A stretch of DNA of 64,000 bases from NCBI RefSeq assembly GCF_003096275.1, contig NZ_QENQ01000001.1, positions 1,087,923 through 1,151,922 on the forward strand, in the 5' to 3' direction. Each line of letters opens with the position of its first letter. Position 1 is the stretch's first letter. Below are positions 18,488 to 26,003 of the stretch, in pieces. The position numbers and the translations under genes are program-made. This stretch comes from Sphingomonas pokkalii (GTDB lineage: Bacteria; Pseudomonadota; Alphaproteobacteria; Sphingomonadales; Sphingomonadaceae). The notes under the pieces are model-generated. The model was not told the origin of the DNA. It ran no database searches and saw nothing but the letters and a program-made list of their open reading frames with translations.

Positions 18488-19540
18488 ATGGCACATACCC
18501 CAAAGAGTCCGGCCTTTGCCGGGGCGCAACAGAACGACACCCAAGAGGGCGCGGACGACGTGCGCGGCGTTCCGTGTGGCCAAACGCACGCAGGTTGGGA
18601 TCTGACCCGCCGCGACGCGTTAGCGGGCCTGATTGCTGCGGGCATGTTGTCTCACCTTGGCAGCAGCCCGCTCTTTGCCTCTCCCTTACCATCGCACGGA
18701 GACCTGACCATGGGTACGATTACAACCAAGGACGGCACAGCAATATTCTACAAGGACTGGGGCCCCAAAGACGCGCCGCCGATCTTTTTCCATCATGGCT
18801 GGCCCCTGTCGTCCGATGACTGGGACGCGCAGATGCTGTTTTTTCTGTCGCATGGCTTCCGCGTGGTGGCGCATGATCGCCGTGGTCACGGTCGTTCGAC
18901 CCAGACGGATGTGGGGAACGACATGGACACCTATGTCGCCGACGTGATCGAACTGACGGATCACCTGGATCTGAAGCACGCCGTGCATATCGGGCATTCC
19001 ACCGGCGGCGGTGAGGCCGCGCGCTACGCTGCCAAGGCAAAGCCGGGCCGGATCGCGAAGCTCGTGCTCGTCGCGGCGATTCCGCCCGTAATGCTCCAGT
19101 CGGATCGCAATCCCGGCGGCCTGCCCAAATCCGTGTTCGACGGCTATCGAAGCGCGCTCGCAGCCAATCGGGCCCAGCTTTACATGGATATCGCCAGCGG
19201 TCCTTTTTACGGGTTCAATCGCGATGGTGCGAAGATTTATCCCGGCACCATTCAGAATTGGTGGCGCCAGGGAATGATCGGCTCCGCCAAGGCGCAATAT
19301 GATTGCATTGCGGTCTTTTCCGAGACCGACTTCACCGAGGATTTGAAGCGTATCCAGGTGCCGACGTTGGTCATGCATGGGGATGACGATCAGGTGGTTC
19401 CCATCGCAGATGCGGCCTTGTTGTCGGTCAAGCTGCTGCAGCACGGTGAGCTCAAGGTGTACAAGGGCTATCCACATGGGATGCTGACGACACATGCAGA
19501 CGTGCTAAACCCTGATCTGCTCGCCTTTATCAAAGCTTGA
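18488..19540 (+). CDS. Non-heme chloroperoxidase-like alpha/beta hydrolase with Tat-type signal
   Basis: The 350-residue frame has a C-terminal part (from residue 75) typical of cofactor-free haloperoxidases/esterases: HHGWPLSSDDWD, VAHDRRGHGRS, nucleophile GHSTGGGEAARY (Ser171), acid HGDDDQVVP and base KGYPHGML. The first 74 residues carry TRRDALAGLIAAGML (Arg41-Arg42) and a following ASPLPSH, which resembles a twin-arginine export signal. ATG 18488 has GAGG eight bases upstream. A second ATG at 18710 has GGAG eight bases upstream and would give the 276-residue cytoplasmic form, which is the usual length of this family. Both may be used. Confidence 0.85.
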   Translation: MAHTPKSPAFAGAQQNDTQEGADDVRGVPCGQTHAGWDLTRRDALAGLIAAGMLSHLGSSPLFASPLPSHGDLTMGTITTKDGTAIFYKDWGPKDAPPIFFHHGWPLSSDDWDAQMLFFLSHGFRVVAHDRRGHGRSTQTDVGNDMDTYVADVIELTDHLDLKHAVHIGHSTGGGEAARYAAKAKPGRIAKLVLVAAIPPVMLQSDRNPGGLPKSVFDGYRSALAANRAQLYMDIASGPFYGFNRDGAKIYPGTIQNWWRQGMIGSAKAQYDCIAVFSETDFTEDLKRIQVPTLVMHGDDDQVVPIADAALLSVKLLQHGELKVYKGYPHGMLTTHADVLNPDLLAFIKA

Positions 19541-19576
19541 AGCGCGGGCAGGTTTACCGCCGTTGAAGATATCAGT

Positions 19577-19609
19577 CGCCGGCAGCGCTTCTTCGATGCG
19601 CTGCCGGCG
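19577..19609 (+). terminator. Hairpin after the chloroperoxidase-like gene
   Basis: CGCCGGCAGCGC and GCGCTGCCGGCG form a perfect 12-base stem with a nine-base loop, 37 bp after the stop codon. A weak AATTATT follows. Confidence 0.65.
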
Positions 19610-19649
19610 AATTATTGTCGGCGGGGACGGGTGCCGCAGTGCTTGCAAA

Positions 19650-19681
19650 GGTGCCGGACTGCAGTTCCCCAGTCCGGCACC
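19650..19681 (-). terminator. Terminator of the minus-strand 25.0-19.7 kb operon
   Basis: GGTGCCGGACT and AGTCCGGCACC form an 11-base stem with a ten-base loop, eight bp after the hydrolase stop on the minus strand, followed by TTTGC. Confidence 0.65.
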
Positions 19682-19688
19682 CCCGCTA

Positions 19689-20522
19689 TCACTCGGACAA
19701 GAATAACCGGGCGTGGGCCAGGAATTGGCTCGGATACTGGAAATGGGCAGCGTGGCCCGAATCCGGATAGAGGATCAGCTGCGCATCAGGCAGATGCTGT
19801 TGCAGGTAGAAGGAATTGATTGTCGGGAGCATGACATCGGTGTGGCCGTTGACGACCAGGGTCGGCACCGTAATCCTCGCGAGATCGGCAAAGCGCTCGC
19901 CATGTGGCAAAAGCCAGTCTCGACCGGCAGCCACTTGTGCCATGATCGTCGCAGTGCCGCTGGGCGGGTCGCGATCTTCGATGCGGGCGTGCCGACGTTC
20001 CCAGAACGCTGCGGCAGCAGCGCGGCCGGCATCCGAGTGGCCGAAGAACAGCCAGGCCATCTCCTCCAGCCCGGCATCGCCGCGCGCACGTTGGGAAACT
20101 TCGGCGCCGAACGGCGTCGGGTCGCCGCCGCGCGGCGAGGTGCCGACCAGGATCAGCCGGCGTATGCGATCGGCATGTTCCTTGGCAAACGCCTGGGCGA
20201 CCATGCCGCCCATCGAAAAGCCGAGCAGGTCGAAGCGCTCCAGGTCCAGCGCATCGACGAAGTCGCGAATGCAATCGGCCATGCCTTCGATTGTCGTCGG
20301 CGTCTCGCCGGTCGAACTGCCGACGCCGGCATTGTCGACCAGGATCACCTCCCTGTCGCGCGCCAGCCCGTCGGTGACCGCCGGGTCCCAATGATCCAGT
20401 CCGCCGGTGAAGTGCTGGAGCAGCACCATCGGCGTGGCAGAAGGCGTGCCGAAGCGGCGATATGCGTAGCGAATGCTCCCTGCTTCGACGAACCGGGTGG
20501 GGGCAGTGACATGGGTGTGCAT
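19689..20522 (-). CDS. Alpha/beta hydrolase, distal gene of a signalling operon
   Basis: The 277-residue alpha/beta hydrolase has Ser in GFSMGGMVAQAF, Asp in NGHTDVMLP and His in PDSGHAAHF. It shares the SIRYAYRRFG and GVGSSTGETP segments with the hydrolase at 17239-18096. ATG 20522 has GAGGAG in good position. It lies 72 bp after a PAS histidine kinase gene and is followed by a terminator, so it is the last gene of a run of four minus-strand genes. The pairing of a hydrolase with a sensor kinase suggests that its substrate or product is related to the signal. Confidence 0.82.
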   Translation of the reverse strand: MHTHVTAPTRFVEAGSIRYAYRRFGTPSATPMVLLQHFTGGLDHWDPAVTDGLARDREVILVDNAGVGSSTGETPTTIEGMADCIRDFVDALDLERFDLLGFSMGGMVAQAFAKEHADRIRRLILVGTSPRGGDPTPFGAEVSQRARGDAGLEEMAWLFFGHSDAGRAAAAAFWERRHARIEDRDPPSGTATIMAQVAAGRDWLLPHGERFADLARITVPTLVVNGHTDVMLPTINSFYLQQHLPDAQLILYPDSGHAAHFQYPSQFLAHARLFLSE

Positions 20523-20594
20523 GGCCGTTCTCCTCGGCCGGCAGTTTGGCTGCAGCGGTGGCGGCGCACGATCTGAACTGCGGTATGCCTTGGT

Positions 20595-22607
20595 TCAGGC
20601 AGCCGGCAGGGCCAGCGTGAACGCGGCACCGCCGTGGCTGCGATCGCGCACTTCGATCCGGCCGCCATGCGCCTCGGCGATCGAGCGGCATATCGTGAGC
20701 CCGATGCCCAGTCCGTCCGGCTTGCTGGTGCGGAAGGTCTGGAAGGGCTCGGCCCGGAAGGCGGCCGATAGGCCGGGACCGGTATCGGCGACTTCCAGCA
20801 GGACGATACCTTCCTTCGTGCGCAGCGACAGGTCGATTCGGCGCTTCCCCTCGGGCGTGCCGTCCATCGCCTGAATCGCGTTGACCATGAGGTTGGCGAG
20901 CACCTGCTGCAGTTGGATGCGATCGCCGCAGACGTTCGGCAGCACGGCGTCCCGGGCAAGCGTCACCTGTATCCCCTTTTCGGTGAGTTCCTGCTGGAGG
21001 AGCAGCCGGGTTTCCGCGACGATGTCCGTCATCGACAGCGATACCATCGGGATCTCGCGATTTGCTGCGAGCGCGCGGATGCGCTCGACGATCTCGCCTG
21101 TGCGCAGCGCGTTCTGCCCGATCTGGCTGGTGATCCTGGCCAGTTTCTCCAGCTGCGCCTCCGGGGCTCTCGCCAGCCGCTCGGCGGCGGCGGCATGCAT
21201 GGCGATGGCGGTGATCGGCTGACTGATCTCGTGGACGATGGAGGCGGAAAGCTGGCCGAGCAGGGTGATGCGCGAAGCATGGGCCGATTGCTGGCGCATC
21301 CGCTCGATTTCCTGCCGCGCCTTTACCTGCTCGGTGATGTCGATCTGTGCGATCACGGCTTCGCCGCTGGCGGGATCGGGACTGGAGACGCGGCAGAACA
21401 GCGTATCGACCGGCGCGCCGTCCAGCTTGAACATTCTGATTTCGCTCTGGAAAATCGGCTGGCGGTCGTAGGCGCCCTCGATCGAGCGGCGCAGCACGTC
21501 GCAGCCGGGCTGAACGAGCCCGGTAAGCGACCGACCGATCAGATCCTCCGCCGACCGTGCACCGAACAGGCGCACGGTCGCGTCGTTGACCGCAGTGAAG
21601 TGCAGGCTCGACGCCACCTCGTCGACGAAGCCCGGATGCGCGTCGATATAGGCGTGAAGGTCGGTCACGCCCTCCGCACGGAGGCGCTTGAAGACGGCGC
21701 TCGTTTCCGGCGCAGCGAGTTCGGACAATGCGATGGTCGGCACGTCCATCAGCATCTTGCGGCGGGTGCTAGCTTCGCCGAGCTGCCGCGTGGCCTGTAC
21801 CCGGTCCGAGATATCGGTGAAGCCCACCAGCAGCGTGCCGTTGCCGACCGTGCCCGGCAGGAACGATACGGTGAACAGTGCATCGAATTCGCGGCCGTCG
21901 CGCGCCCGCATCCGCGTTTCGGCGACGTGGCGGGGCTTGCCGCTGATCGCGGAAAGAATGCTCTCGGCGAAGTCTGCCGAGCTCGCTTCCGGCCAATACT
22001 GGTCGAGCGGCGTCGTGATCAGATCGCGCTTCGTGCCGGGCCCGAACATCTCGATCGACCGATCGTTGGTATCGACGATTCGCGTCGCCCGCATCATCGC
22101 GCGGATGAGGGTGGGCGTTGCGCGAAGATGCGCGGCGATGTCCGTGACGCCTTGCTCGCGCACTTCGCGAAGCAACGCGCCGACCCCGCTGAAATCCAGT
22201 TCCCAGAACGACGCCGCGACCGCGCCGAACAGGTTGCGGTAGCGATACTCGCTGGCCGCGAGCGCGATTTCGGCCGGATGGCCTGTCTCAACCGGCGAAG
22301 AGACTTCCATCCATTCGCGATCTGCCTGGGCCGCACGTGCGAGACGGATACGCACCGTACAGGTCGAGCGGTCACGCCGACGGCGTTCGATCCGGCCCTC
22401 CCAGATGCCGCGGTTCCGGACTTCCTCAATCGCAGTATCAGGATAGGGGCCGACCAGATCGGCCAGCGCCTCGCCCAGCGCTTCCTGCGGCTGCCAGCCA
22501 TAGATTGCCGTGGCGGCCAGGTTCCAGCTGGTGATCAAAGCACCGTCGGCGGTGGAGATCATGCTCTCGCTGGACAGATCCAGCAATTCCGCTGGCACTC
22601 GCTGCAC
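20595..22607 (-). CDS. PAS-domain sensor histidine kinase, soluble, with two shared sensor modules
   Basis: The 670-residue protein has a PAS domain (about 10-110), then two copies of a module that starts with an acidic helix plus GVTD segment and runs into a PAS fold (about 127-270 and 291-425), then a HisKA-type dimerisation domain with ASIVHEISQPITAI (His459) and an HATPase with NLMVNAIQAMD, DTGPG and DGLGIGLTI. No membrane segment is seen. The start is GTG 22607. The kinase at 28889-30835 carries one copy of the same module. No receiver is fused; the receiver-only protein at 25435 and the FixJ-type regulator at 30847 are possible partners. Confidence 0.88.
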   Translation of the reverse strand: MQRVPAELLDLSSESMISTADGALITSWNLAATAIYGWQPQEALGEALADLVGPYPDTAIEEVRNRGIWEGRIERRRRDRSTCTVRIRLARAAQADREWMEVSSPVETGHPAEIALAASEYRYRNLFGAVAASFWELDFSGVGALLREVREQGVTDIAAHLRATPTLIRAMMRATRIVDTNDRSIEMFGPGTKRDLITTPLDQYWPEASSADFAESILSAISGKPRHVAETRMRARDGREFDALFTVSFLPGTVGNGTLLVGFTDISDRVQATRQLGEASTRRKMLMDVPTIALSELAAPETSAVFKRLRAEGVTDLHAYIDAHPGFVDEVASSLHFTAVNDATVRLFGARSAEDLIGRSLTGLVQPGCDVLRRSIEGAYDRQPIFQSEIRMFKLDGAPVDTLFCRVSSPDPASGEAVIAQIDITEQVKARQEIERMRQQSAHASRITLLGQLSASIVHEISQPITAIAMHAAAAERLARAPEAQLEKLARITSQIGQNALRTGEIVERIRALAANREIPMVSLSMTDIVAETRLLLQQELTEKGIQVTLARDAVLPNVCGDRIQLQQVLANLMVNAIQAMDGTPEGKRRIDLSLRTKEGIVLLEVADTGPGLSAAFRAEPFQTFRTSKPDGLGIGLTICRSIAEAHGGRIEVRDRSHGGAAFTLALPAA

Positions 22608-22687
22608 GCAGGTTCCCCGCTCCTCACGCCACCGTGCGCAGCGTCAATTCGGTCGTGCTATCATGGGCTGCGGTTGAGGTACATGGG

Positions 22688-24316
22688 TCAACCGGCAATA
22701 TGACTGTGGACTGCGGAAACCACGGCTGCTCCCTCGCCGACGCCGGAGGCTACTCGCTTCACCGAGCCGGCGCGCACGTCTCCCACGGCGAACACGCCGT
22801 CGATGATCGTGGCATAGGGCGAAGCGAGCGGGCGCCCCGCCGTGTCCACGCCGGTGGGCACGAAACCGGCAGGATCGAGCGGCAGGCAATCCGATAGCCA
22901 TTCGGTGTTGGGCGCGGCACCGATCATCACGAACAGCCCCCGCACGTCGCGCGTTTCCGTGGTACCGCTGGCGGAGTCGCGCCAGCTCAGGCGGGTAAGG
23001 AAATCCGTGCCTTCTACGCTTGTCACCTCGCAGAAGGAATGCAGCTGCACGTTTGCGCTGCCCGCTATACGCTGGACGAGATAGTCGGACATGGTGGCGG
23101 CGAGGCCGGGTCCGCGGACGAGAATATGGACCCTGGCGCAGCTGCGCGAAAGGAACATCGCCGCCTGGCCCGCAGAGTTGCCGCCGCCGACTACAACCAC
23201 TTCCGCCCCGGCGCAGAGCTGGGCCTCCATCGGCGTTGCCGCATAATAGATTCCGCGGCCTTCCAGCGCGGCATAGTTGGGAACGTCCAGCCGGCGATAG
23301 CGTGCGCCGGTGGCGATCACCACCGCTCGGGCTTTTAGCGTCTCGCCACTTTCCAGCGAGACCTGCAGCGGGCTGCTGCGGCAGTCGAGATGCTTCGCCC
23401 GGCACGAGACGCGTAAAACTGCGCCGAACTTGTGCGCCTGGGTGATCGCACGGCCCGCCAGCGCCTGTCCGGAGATGCCAGTGGGAAATCCGAGATAATT
23501 TTCGATGCGGCTGCTGGTGCCGGCTTGCCCGCCGGGTGCTTCCGCCTCGACGACGCAGGTGGAAAGGCCTTCGGACGCCCCGTACACGGCCGCCGCGAGC
23601 CCGGCGGGTCCAGCCCCCACGACCACCAGGTCATAGAGCGCGTCGCTGTCAGGCACGCCGTTCAGGCCGAGAAGTTCGGTGAGCTGCGTCACCGAGGGCC
23701 GGGAAAGCACCCTGCCTTCGGGCAGAAGTACCGCAGGCAGCTCGTCCGTCGCGAGTGCCGCGGGCGCGGCGGGGTCGCGCAGGTCGACAAAGCGGTGGGG
23801 ATGGGCGTTTCGGGTGAGGAATTCGCGGATTCGATGCGTTTCCGGGTCTTCGGCCGAGCCGACCAGGGTGATGCCGCCAAAGCCGGTGGCGAGCAGATCG
23901 ACCCGCCGAAGGATGAAGGCGCGCATGATGATCTCGCCGATGTCCGGCTCGGCCGAAGCCATGCGGCGAAAAGCCTGGGGAGAAAGGCGGAGTAGCCGCG
24001 TGCCAGCGGCCGCGCGCCCGTCGAGCAGCGAGGCGCGGCCGCTGAACAGATGCAGCTCTCCGCTGAACTGGCCTGGCAGGTAACTGCGGACATAGTCGCC
24101 TTCGCCGTCGAACAGATCGATGGCGCCTTCGCGCACGACGAAGAAGTCCGGGTTGCGATCGCCGCGCGCGAACAGCAACATGTCGGAAGCGGGCTGCTCC
24201 TCCGCGCCATAAGCGGCGATCCGCTCGATCAGTGGCGTGTCCAGACGCGGAAATATCTGTGTCTCGCGTGCATGGGCTGGCGGTTCCGGCCGCAGGGGAG
24301 TGTCGGCAACGGCCAT
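22688..24316 (-). CDS. Cyclic-nucleotide-binding domain fused to thioredoxin-reductase-like FAD protein, no CxxC
   Basis: The 542-residue protein has an N-terminal cNMP-binding-type domain (about 25-145, FFVVREGAIDLFDGEG, LPGQFSGELHLFSG), a linker of about 75 residues, and a C-terminal FAD/NAD(P) oxidoreductase (from about 227) with VVVGAGPAGLAAAVYGA, GGQAGTSSRIENYLGFP, a second dinucleotide site VVVVGGGNSAGQAA and the GVFAVGDVRAGSVKRVASG exit motif. The place where thioredoxin reductase has CATC reads AATP, so it cannot reduce thioredoxin in the normal way. It lies three bases after the preceding gene and 80 bp before the kinase gene. Confidence 0.88.
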   Translation of the reverse strand: MAVADTPLRPEPPAHARETQIFPRLDTPLIERIAAYGAEEQPASDMLLFARGDRNPDFFVVREGAIDLFDGEGDYVRSYLPGQFSGELHLFSGRASLLDGRAAAGTRLLRLSPQAFRRMASAEPDIGEIIMRAFILRRVDLLATGFGGITLVGSAEDPETHRIREFLTRNAHPHRFVDLRDPAAPAALATDELPAVLLPEGRVLSRPSVTQLTELLGLNGVPDSDALYDLVVVGAGPAGLAAAVYGASEGLSTCVVEAEAPGGQAGTSSRIENYLGFPTGISGQALAGRAITQAHKFGAVLRVSCRAKHLDCRSSPLQVSLESGETLKARAVVIATGARYRRLDVPNYAALEGRGIYYAATPMEAQLCAGAEVVVVGGGNSAGQAAMFLSRSCARVHILVRGPGLAATMSDYLVQRIAGSANVQLHSFCEVTSVEGTDFLTRLSWRDSASGTTETRDVRGLFVMIGAAPNTEWLSDCLPLDPAGFVPTGVDTAGRPLASPYATIIDGVFAVGDVRAGSVKRVASGVGEGAAVVSAVHSHIAG

Positions 24317-24319
24317 GGC

Positions 24320-25039
24320 TCAGCCGAACACGTAGGAGTCGAGGTCGATCGAAACGACGAGCGGCTCGGGTACGCGCTGGCCGTCGGGCTGGCGCGGATA
24401 GATGCGGCGGCGGGTCGGCAGGTGGATCCCGTCGACCTCGACATAGTCGCTCAGATAATGTGCGCCCGGCGTGTTGCCGGCGATCTCCACGTCGTAGTCT
24501 TGGCGGACGATCAGTCCTTCCTCGGTGATGTAGAGCGTCTGTACGCTGCTGTGGCTCACGATCGTCGGAGGCAGTGTCACGCGCAGGCGGCGCCAGCGGG
24601 CGCCGTTTTCCTCCCAGGGGTCCAGTTCCTCGGTCTCCACGCCGTCCCAGGCGAGCAGAAACGGCATGTTGAAATAGGTCCACATCGCACACCCGGCGAA
24701 ATAGGCGAGCTGGGGGGCGGTCCAGGGTGTCTCCAGCGTGTGGCCGGCGAAGGAAGTGCGGGGCTGGTTGAGCGCGTCGATCTCGCCACCTGTCGCATCG
24801 AGCAGCGCGACGCGGTCCGGGCGATAGTCGGACCGCGCGGCGATGGTACCGAAGCGCGCGTGGGAGGCGTGGATCTCGCGCAGGCTAACCGTGACACTCG
24901 TGTCGTCAAGCACGCCGGCCTGGCCTTTGAGCGGCCAGAGCACGCCGCCCTGGATCAGATGCGCGGTCAGCGTATCGTGGCGCTTCCAGCGATCGAGTCC
25001 GCCATGGGCGTCGATGATCTGAGAGGCGAGCTTGTGCAT
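24320..25039 (-). CDS. Conserved protein of unknown function, 239 residues
   Basis: I do not recognise a named family with confidence. The protein begins HKLASQIIDAHGGLDRW, has WTAPQLAYFAGCAMWTYFN and HYLSDYVEVDGIHLPTRRR, and looks like a beta-rich ligand-binding fold of the type seen in outer-membrane lipoprotein-sorting relatives, but with no signal peptide. It is the first gene of the run that continues with the FAD fusion, the kinase and a hydrolase, and a TAC-N4-GTA site is centred 64 bp upstream of its start. Confidence 0.65.
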   Translation of the reverse strand: MHKLASQIIDAHGGLDRWKRHDTLTAHLIQGGVLWPLKGQAGVLDDTSVTVSLREIHASHARFGTIAARSDYRPDRVALLDATGGEIDALNQPRTSFAGHTLETPWTAPQLAYFAGCAMWTYFNMPFLLAWDGVETEELDPWEENGARWRRLRVTLPPTIVSHSSVQTLYITEEGLIVRQDYDVEIAGNTPGAHYLSDYVEVDGIHLPTRRRIYPRQPDGQRVPEPLVVSIDLDSYVFG

Positions 25040-25094
25040 GATGGGCGTTCCTTGCGGTTTCGCCCAAGCTTAGGGGCAGGGAACCGCGGCGCCA

Positions 25095-25241
25095 TCATAC
25101 GCGGGTAGGAGCGGCTCCCTGGGCAGGCACCTGCTCGAACGGCATCGCCTGGGCGCGGCGCGCAGCGCCGGGCTGCGGGCCGCTGAGCAGGATCCGTACC
25201 GCCCAGGGGCGGCCTGCATTGCGGGGATAGCTGATGCGCAT
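25095..25241 (-). CDS. Small basic protein, 48 residues
   Basis: ATG 25241 has a perfect AGGAGG six bases upstream. The frame of 48 codons starts MRISYPRNAGRPWAVRILLS and ends GAAPTRV at TGA. It is basic, Pro/Ala-rich and not membrane-spanning. It lies between the receiver-only gene and the 25039 gene, all on the minus strand, and its end overlaps the regulatory site of the next gene. I do not recognise it. The strong ribosome binding site is the main support; translation is likely but conservation is unknown. Confidence 0.55.
   Translation of the reverse strand: MRISYPRNAGRPWAVRILLSGPQPGAARRAQAMPFEQVPAQGAAPTRV
25098..25107. promoter_or_regulatory. TAC-N4-GTA regulatory site
   Basis: TAC-GCGG-GTA (minus strand TACCCGCGTATG) is centred about 64 bp upstream of the gene starting at 25039. 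It overlaps the last codons of the 48-residue small gene. Confidence 0.5.
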
Positions 25242-25328
25242 CTTCGACCTCCTGAAGCCTTTCGAAACAAGCGCCGAGCAGTGTTTTTGCTCCGGCCCTG
25301 CGCGGATCTGGATCCGGTGTCGGACGGC

Positions 25329-25340
25329 GGGGGGGGGGGG
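25329..25340. repeat. Homopolymer tract of 12 G
   Basis: Twelve consecutive G on the plus strand (C on the minus strand) lie about 90 bp upstream of the small-protein start and about 60 bp downstream of a TAC-N4-GTA site. Tracts of this length are prone to slippage. It could change spacing in the leader, or it could be a sequencing error. Confidence 0.7.
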
Positions 25341-25398
25341 CAGGGGCAATGCCGCCCGACGTCTGCACCCTACCCGGCGCTCCCGTGCCGACACAGTA

Positions 25399-25408
25399 TA
25401 CGGACGTA
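25399..25408. promoter_or_regulatory. TAC-N4-GTA regulatory site
   Basis: TAC-GGAC-GTA, inside GTATACGGACGTATCC. It is about 160 bp upstream of the 48-residue gene on the minus strand and just past the end of the receiver-only gene. Confidence 0.45.
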
Positions 25409-25434
25409 TCCAAAACGGCACTGGAGGTAGGGGG

Positions 25435-25806
25435 CTATGCCGCCGAGAGGGCTGCCTCGACGCAGGCAAGGAGTTCCAGTGGATCGAACGGCTTGGCCAG
25501 CATGCAGGTGACGCCGATCGCTTCGGCGCTGCGGCGGATCGCATCGGTCGCATAGGCGGAGATGAGAATGATGGGAGTATCGATCGCCCCGGCGCGCAGC
25601 GTGCGCGACAATTCGATGCCGCTCATACCGGGCATTTGGATATCGCTGACGATGCACTGCGACTTTGCGGCGACCTCCGATTCCAGGAAGTCGCGGGCGC
25701 ACGCGAAGCTGCAGGTCCGCAGGCCGCTGCTTTCGAACAGGTCGGCAAGCGCATCCCGCACGCTGGCATCGTCGTCGACAATAGAGACGAGCGGAATGTC
25801 ACGCAC
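25435..25806 (-). CDS. Receiver-only response regulator
   Basis: The 123-residue protein is a single CheY-like receiver domain of the FixJ subtype: acidic pocket VDDDASVRDAL, phosphoacceptor Asp55 in VSDIQMPGMSG, LISAY and the lysine in LAKPFDPLEL. It has no DNA-binding domain. The start is GTG 25806, with AAGG eight bases upstream. Receiver-only proteins often act as intermediates or sinks in phosphorelays. Two kinases without fused receivers lie within 5 kb on each side. It is divergent from the aldehyde dehydrogenase, and two TAC-N4-GTA sites lie between them. Confidence 0.9.
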   Translation of the reverse strand: MRDIPLVSIVDDDASVRDALADLFESSGLRTCSFACARDFLESEVAAKSQCIVSDIQMPGMSGIELSRTLRAGAIDTPIILISAYATDAIRRSAEAIGVTCMLAKPFDPLELLACVEAALSAA

Positions 25807-25873
25807 TCGGAATACCTTCTTGTCGACCTCTCACCGTGCCACCTCTCCGCCCTTCCGCGCCCCGGGCAACCCA

Positions 25874-25931
25874 TACCCAAGTATGCGCTGGCGTGGACCT
25901 CGCCTGGCCGCCGCGCGCGCATACTGGCGTA
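25874..25931. promoter_or_regulatory. Two TAC-N4-GTA sites in a divergent promoter region
   Basis: TAC-CCAA-GTATG at 25874-25883 and TAC-TGGC-GTATGG at 25922-25931, 48 bp apart. They lie about 72 and 120 bp from the receiver-only start and about 126 and 78 bp from the aldehyde dehydrogenase start. Confidence 0.5.
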
Positions 25932-26003
25932 TGGCTACCGCAAGAGAGCCACCCCGTCCCAGATCGGGCTTCTCCCTAGCCGAATATGCGAGGCCTGACG
26001 CCC

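Noticed and set aside
24967..25413. 148-residue minus-strand frame across the G tract
   Set aside because: Composition is low-complexity, it overlaps the small gene and the 25039 gene in another frame, and it has no ribosome binding site.
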